Part shown: one piece after another, positions 5,830-7,878 of the stretch
How positions within the stretch are numbered: position 1 is the stretch's first letter
Layout: each line of letters opens with the position of its first letter
From: Firmicutes bacterium UBA5388
GTDB lineage: Bacteria; Bacillota; UBA4882; UBA10575
Reading direction: 5' to 3'
Assembly (NCBI GenBank): GCA_002409975.1
Contig: DHOO01000124.1
Location: 1-7,878 of the forward strand
Length of the DNA: 7,878 bases
Position numbers and translations under genes: made by a program
Notes under the pieces: model-generated
The model's input: the letters and a program-made list of their open reading frames with translations, nothing else
Told to the model about the DNA's origin: nothing
Database searches by the model: none

Positions 5830-6368
5830 TGAGTGTGATGGTTGTGGAAAAAGCTTGGTATGTTATTCATACCTATTCGGGTTATGAGAATAAGGTAAAA
5901 GCTAATTTGGAACGAAGGGTCGCCTCCATGGCGATGGAAGATCATATTTTTAGAATTTTGGTCCCCATGGAGGAAGAGTTCGAGTATAAGGACGGAAAAC
6001 GCAAACTCACTAAAAAAAAGATCTACCCGGGTTATGTGATGGTTGAAATGATCATGACTGATGATTCTTGGTATGTGGTGAGAAACACCCCCGGGGTAAC
6101 AGGCTTCGTTGGTCCTGGCTCTAAACCTATTCCGCTGCAAAAAAGCGAGATCGATGTTATTCTCAGACAGATGGGTGTGGATGAACCGCGACCGAAATTA
6201 GATTTTACGATTGGTGAGACGGTTCGCGTGATTAGAGGCCCCTTTGAGAATTTTTCTGGGGTGATCGAGGAGATTAACCCAGAGAGGGGCAAATTAAAGG
6301 TGCTGGTCTCCATGTTTGGCCGAGAGACCCCGGTTGAACTGGAGTATAATCAAGTAGAAAAGTATTAA
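5829..6368 (+). CDS. nusG: Transcription termination/antitermination factor NusG
   Basis: A 179-residue NusG, which binds the clamp of RNA polymerase and modulates pausing, termination and coupling to translation. The N-terminal NGN domain contains AWYVIHTYSGYENKVKANLE, PGYVMVEMIMTDDSWYVVRNTPGVTGFVG and the polymerase-facing hydrophobic surface. The C-terminal KOW domain spans about 129-179, beginning GETVRVIRGPFENFSG and ending with FGRETPVELEYNQVEKY. It closely resembles the B. subtilis protein as I know it. The start is uncertain: ATG 5829 overlaps the secE stop and has only weak AAGG (5814-5817) upstream. ATG 5838 or GTG 5844 would give an N-terminus closer to the usual MEKxWYV. Confidence 0.96.
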   Translation: MSVMVVEKAWYVIHTYSGYENKVKANLERRVASMAMEDHIFRILVPMEEEFEYKDGKRKLTKKKIYPGYVMVEMIMTDDSWYVVRNTPGVTGFVGPGSKPIPLQKSEIDVILRQMGVDEPRPKLDFTIGETVRVIRGPFENFSGVIEEINPERGKLKVLVSMFGRETPVELEYNQVEKY

Positions 6369-6373
6369 AAGTA

Positions 6374-6424
6374 TTAATCAATTTAAAAGGTAAGCTGATA
6401 GGGGCTTGCCTGTTAATCAATTTA
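6374..6424 (+). repeat. 12-nt direct repeats flanking a hairpin in the nusG-rplK spacer
   Basis: TTAATCAATTTA occurs at 6374-6385 and again at 6413-6424. Between them, GGTAAGC (6389-6395) pairs with GCTTGCC (6404-6410), seven pairs including one G-T, around an 8-nt loop. There is no T-run, so termination is unlikely. The arrangement could be a processing or regulatory element upstream of rplK, or a footprint of a small duplication. Confidence 0.45.
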
Positions 6425-6446
6425 TCGATAAGGAGGTGTCCGGACG

Positions 6447-6869
6447 ATGGCCAAGAAAGTAGCGGCTCTAATAAAGTTGCAGATCCCAGCGGGGAAAGCT
6501 ACTCCAGCTCCGCCGGTTGGTCCTGCTTTAGGGCAACATGGCGTTAATATCATGGAGTTTACAAAGACCTTTAATGAGAGAACAGCGAGTCAAGCCGGTA
6601 TGATTATTCCGGTAGTCATTACTGTATATGAGGATCGTTCTTTTACTTTTATCACCAAAACTCCACCCGTTCCGGTTTTAATTAAAAAGGCGATTAACCT
6701 GGAAAAGGGTTCGGGAGTTCCCAACAAAGAGAAGGTCGGGACGATTACTGCAAACAAGGTACGAGAGATTGCTGAGCTTAAAATGGTTGACCTTAATGCA
6801 GCAAATATTGAAGCGGCCATGTCCATGGTTGAAGGTACTGCTCGCAGTATGGGTGTTGTTGTTAAGTAG
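6447..6869 (+). CDS. rplK: 50S ribosomal protein L11
   Basis: A 140-residue protein (typical length about 141) of the L7/L12 stalk base, where it contacts 23S rRNA and translation factors. The proline-rich N-terminal region AGKATPAPPVGPALGQHGVN (residues 15-34) forms the thiostrepton-site surface with rRNA; the conserved prolines P22, P23 and P26 are present. The C-terminal rRNA-binding domain is complete, with GTITANKVREIAELKMVDLN and EGTARSMGVVV. AAGGAGGTG (6430-6438) lies 8 nt before ATG 6447, a very strong ribosome binding site. It is followed by an unusually long gap before rplA, although L11 and L1 are normally made in balance from one transcript. Confidence 0.97.
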   Translation: MAKKVAALIKLQIPAGKATPAPPVGPALGQHGVNIMEFTKTFNERTASQAGMIIPVVITVYEDRSFTFITKTPPVPVLIKKAINLEKGSGVPNKEKVGTITANKVREIAELKMVDLNAANIEAAMSMVEGTARSMGVVVK

Positions 6870-7044
6870 TCATTTATGCTCGCTACGCCGTACACATGAA
6901 GTGATGCAAGTCAGAGTCAGGTGAATCAACAATGGCATATGAAAGAAATGATAATGGGACTTTCAAGCCAGCTTGCAAAGGATGGGTTCAACACGATGAC
7001 GGGCGAACAGCGACGAGATGTATCTTCTGAATTGTAAGAACAGC
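6870..7044 (+). other. Unexplained 175-nt segment in the rplK-rplA spacer
   Basis: This stretch lies between the L11 stop codon and the L1 operator region, where related genomes usually have only a short spacer. It is purine-rich, less AT-rich than other spacers in the window, and has short self-complementary elements such as CAAG/CTTG (around 6964-6976). Its texture recalls parts of large structured RNAs such as group II intron domain I, but no intron 5' GTGYG boundary, domain V or reverse transcriptase is visible. It could be a decayed mobile-RNA fragment, a leader RNA, or carry the small ORF at 6932-7030. Nothing is certain. Confidence 0.35.
6932..7030 (+). CDS. Candidate 32-codon small ORF between rplK and rplA
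   Basis: The frame reads from ATG 6932 to TGA 7028-7030 and has AGGTGA (6919-6924) 7 nt upstream, a plausible ribosome binding site. The 32-residue peptide starts MAYERNDNGTF, contains two cysteines (near residues 15 and 30) and many charged residues, and has no membrane segment. It is not a family I recognise. A frame this short can easily be chance; conservation is needed to call it a gene. Confidence 0.15.
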   Translation: MAYERNDNGTFKPACKGWVQHDDGRTATRCIF

Positions 7045-7063
7045 TTCTCCCAGGGTGGGAGGA
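7045..7063 (+). other. Hairpin competing with the L1 operator
   Basis: CTCCCA (7047-7052) pairs perfectly with TGGGAG (7056-7061) around a GGG loop, and two further pairs (one G-T) extend it to 7045-7063. It uses the same bases (7055-7062) that form the 5' half of the proposed L1-binding structure, so the two folds exclude each other. It is followed by GATG rather than a T-run and is not a terminator. Confidence 0.5.
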
Positions 7064-7095
7064 TGCGCGCTTGGCGAGACATCCGTTTGAACCAC
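7055..7095 (+). promoter_or_regulatory. Ribosomal protein L1 autoregulatory mRNA site upstream of rplA
   Basis: The segment folds as GTGG (7055-7058) with CCAC (7092-7095), an asymmetric internal loop (GA on the 5' side, GTTTGAA on the 3' side), then GGATG (7061-7065) with CATCC (7080-7084). Inside are CGC/GCG with a GCTTG loop and an AGA bulge. L1 is known to bind mRNA elements that mimic its 23S rRNA site, with two short helices joined by such an asymmetric loop; the GTGGGAGG ... ACCAC layout before rplA fits what I recall from Bacillota. It ends 5 nt before the rplA ribosome binding site, so bound L1 could block its own translation. Confidence 0.7.
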
Positions 7096-7116
7096 GAAAT
7101 AAGGAGGATTTAAAAT

Positions 7117-7836
7117 ATGTCTAGACATGGTAAAAAGTACGTAGAGATGGCTAAGGCCGTTGATCGTGAAAAACTTTATGACCCGCAGGAAGCTTTTGAA
7201 TTGCTAAAAAAGATAGTAAAAGCAAATTTTGATCATACTGTTGAAGTGGCAATTCGCTTGGGAGTTGATCCCAGACATGCCGACCAACAGGTGAGGGGAA
7301 CAGTAGTTCTTCCCCATGGAACAGGGAGAACTCTTCGGGTGTTGGTCTTTGCGAAAGGCGATAAAGCTAAAGAAGCTGAAGAAGCTGGAGCAGATCGGGT
7401 TGGCGCTGAGGATGTGGTCGAGGAGATTCAAAAAGGTTGGCTCGACTTTGACGTGGCGGTAGCTACTCCTGACATGATGGGTACTGTGGGTAGATTAGGG
7501 AAGATCCTTGGACCTAAAGGCTTAATGCCAAACCCCAAGACCGGCACAGTTACTATGGATGTGGGGAAAGCGGTTAAAGAGATTAAGGCTGGTAAAGTTG
7601 AATATCGAGTGGATAAATCCGGAATTATTCATGTGCCTATTGGTAAGATTTCCTTCTCTCTAGAACAGTTATTTGCTAACTTTAGAAGGTTGGTAGGCGC
7701 GGTGATTAAAGCTAAACCATCGGGAGCTAAAGGAACTTACCTTAAAACAATTACCATCTCTTCGACCTGTAGTCCGGGAATTAAAATTTCTCCTCAAGTT
7801 ATCATGCTAGCGGTGACTGGAGAAAAAGAGGTTTAA
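7117..7836 (+). CDS. rplA: 50S ribosomal protein L1
   Basis: A 239-residue protein (family usually about 230-235) that forms the mobile L1 stalk of the large subunit and helps release deacylated tRNA; it also represses its own mRNA. The sequence is intact from the basic N-terminus (SRHGKKYVEMAKAVD) through VEVAIRLGVDPRHADQQVRG to the signature G128-K-I-L-G-P-K-G-L-M-P-N-P and the C-terminal KTITISSTCSPGIKI region that contacts rRNA. AAGGAGG (7101-7107) lies 9 nt before ATG 7117. The proposed L1-binding RNA is immediately upstream. Confidence 0.97.
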   Translation: MSRHGKKYVEMAKAVDREKLYDPQEAFELLKKIVKANFDHTVEVAIRLGVDPRHADQQVRGTVVLPHGTGRTLRVLVFAKGDKAKEAEEAGADRVGAEDVVEEIQKGWLDFDVAVATPDMMGTVGRLGKILGPKGLMPNPKTGTVTMDVGKAVKEIKAGKVEYRVDKSGIIHVPIGKISFSLEQLFANFRRLVGAVIKAKPSGAKGTYLKTITISSTCSPGIKISPQVIMLAVTGEKEV

Positions 7837-7878
7837 AGCTTTTTGCGTCGTATCCTTTTTAAAAGGTCCCAATACAAT
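7837..7878 (+). other. Start of the spacer downstream of rplA
   Basis: The last 42 bases hold no gene. CCTTTT/AAAAGG (7854-7866) is a short symmetric element around one T, too small to call a terminator. In this gene order the rplJ-rplL leader, an L10 binding site, would be expected just beyond the window, but too little is present to identify it. Confidence 0.4.

Noticed and set aside
6389..6410. Hairpin after nusG as a terminator
   Set aside because: The stem is short and followed by TGTTAATC rather than a T-run; rplK and rplA are expected in the same operon.
1..7878. CRISPR arrays, tRNA or rRNA genes, insertion sequences
   Set aside because: No regularly spaced repeats, cloverleaf-like segments, rRNA signatures or transposase frames were found on either strand.

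Overview
The window (about 45% GC by eye) looks like chromosomal DNA of a Bacillota (Firmicutes) bacterium, most likely Clostridia or an allied lineage. The evidence is strong AGGAGG-type ribosome binding sites, GTG starts, the order rpmG-secE-nusG-rplK-rplA, a NusG very close to the Bacillus/Clostridium form, and a four-cysteine (zinc-ribbon) L33. A solute-binding protein with no lipoprotein cysteine, and transporter permeases with extra membrane hairpins, leave open a less-studied, possibly two-membrane, branch of the phylum. That last point is inference.

Left part (1-5150): an ABC importer operon. A near-consensus promoter (75-103) is followed about 30 nt later by a 15-bp hairpin with a T-run (142-182), which looks like a leader attenuator or the end of a short RNA. 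The rest of the ~330-nt leader holds clustered palindromes, an orphan 11-nt perfect Shine-Dalgarno sequence, a second possible promoter and an 18-nt inverted repeat. Then come a family 1 solute-binding protein (445-1743), an intergenic GC hairpin, two MalF/MalG-type permeases (1814-3040 and 3059-4198) and a secreted metallo-beta-lactamase-fold hydrolase of the ComEC-C-terminal type (4209-5150). No ATPase is encoded, so a shared ATPase elsewhere is presumably used. The hydrolase may act outside the membrane on the substrate, or on a polymer or diester that releases it; the substrate is not known.

Middle (5151-5455): an AT-rich spacer of about 300 nt without a convincing terminator, ending in the extended -10 promoter of the ribosomal and secretion operon. 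An exact 15-nt interrupted palindrome overlaps its -35 box.

Right part (5456-7878): rpmG (L33), secE, nusG, rplK (L11) and rplA (L1), all co-directional. The nusG-rplK spacer has a small hairpin between 12-nt direct repeats. The rplK-rplA spacer is unusually long (247 nt). Its last ~40 nt form a good match to the L1 autoregulatory mRNA site, which overlaps a strong competing hairpin. The preceding ~175 nt are unexplained: they may be a structured RNA or mobile-RNA remnant, or carry a 32-codon ORF. The window ends 42 nt after rplA, where rplJ-rplL and their leader would be expected.
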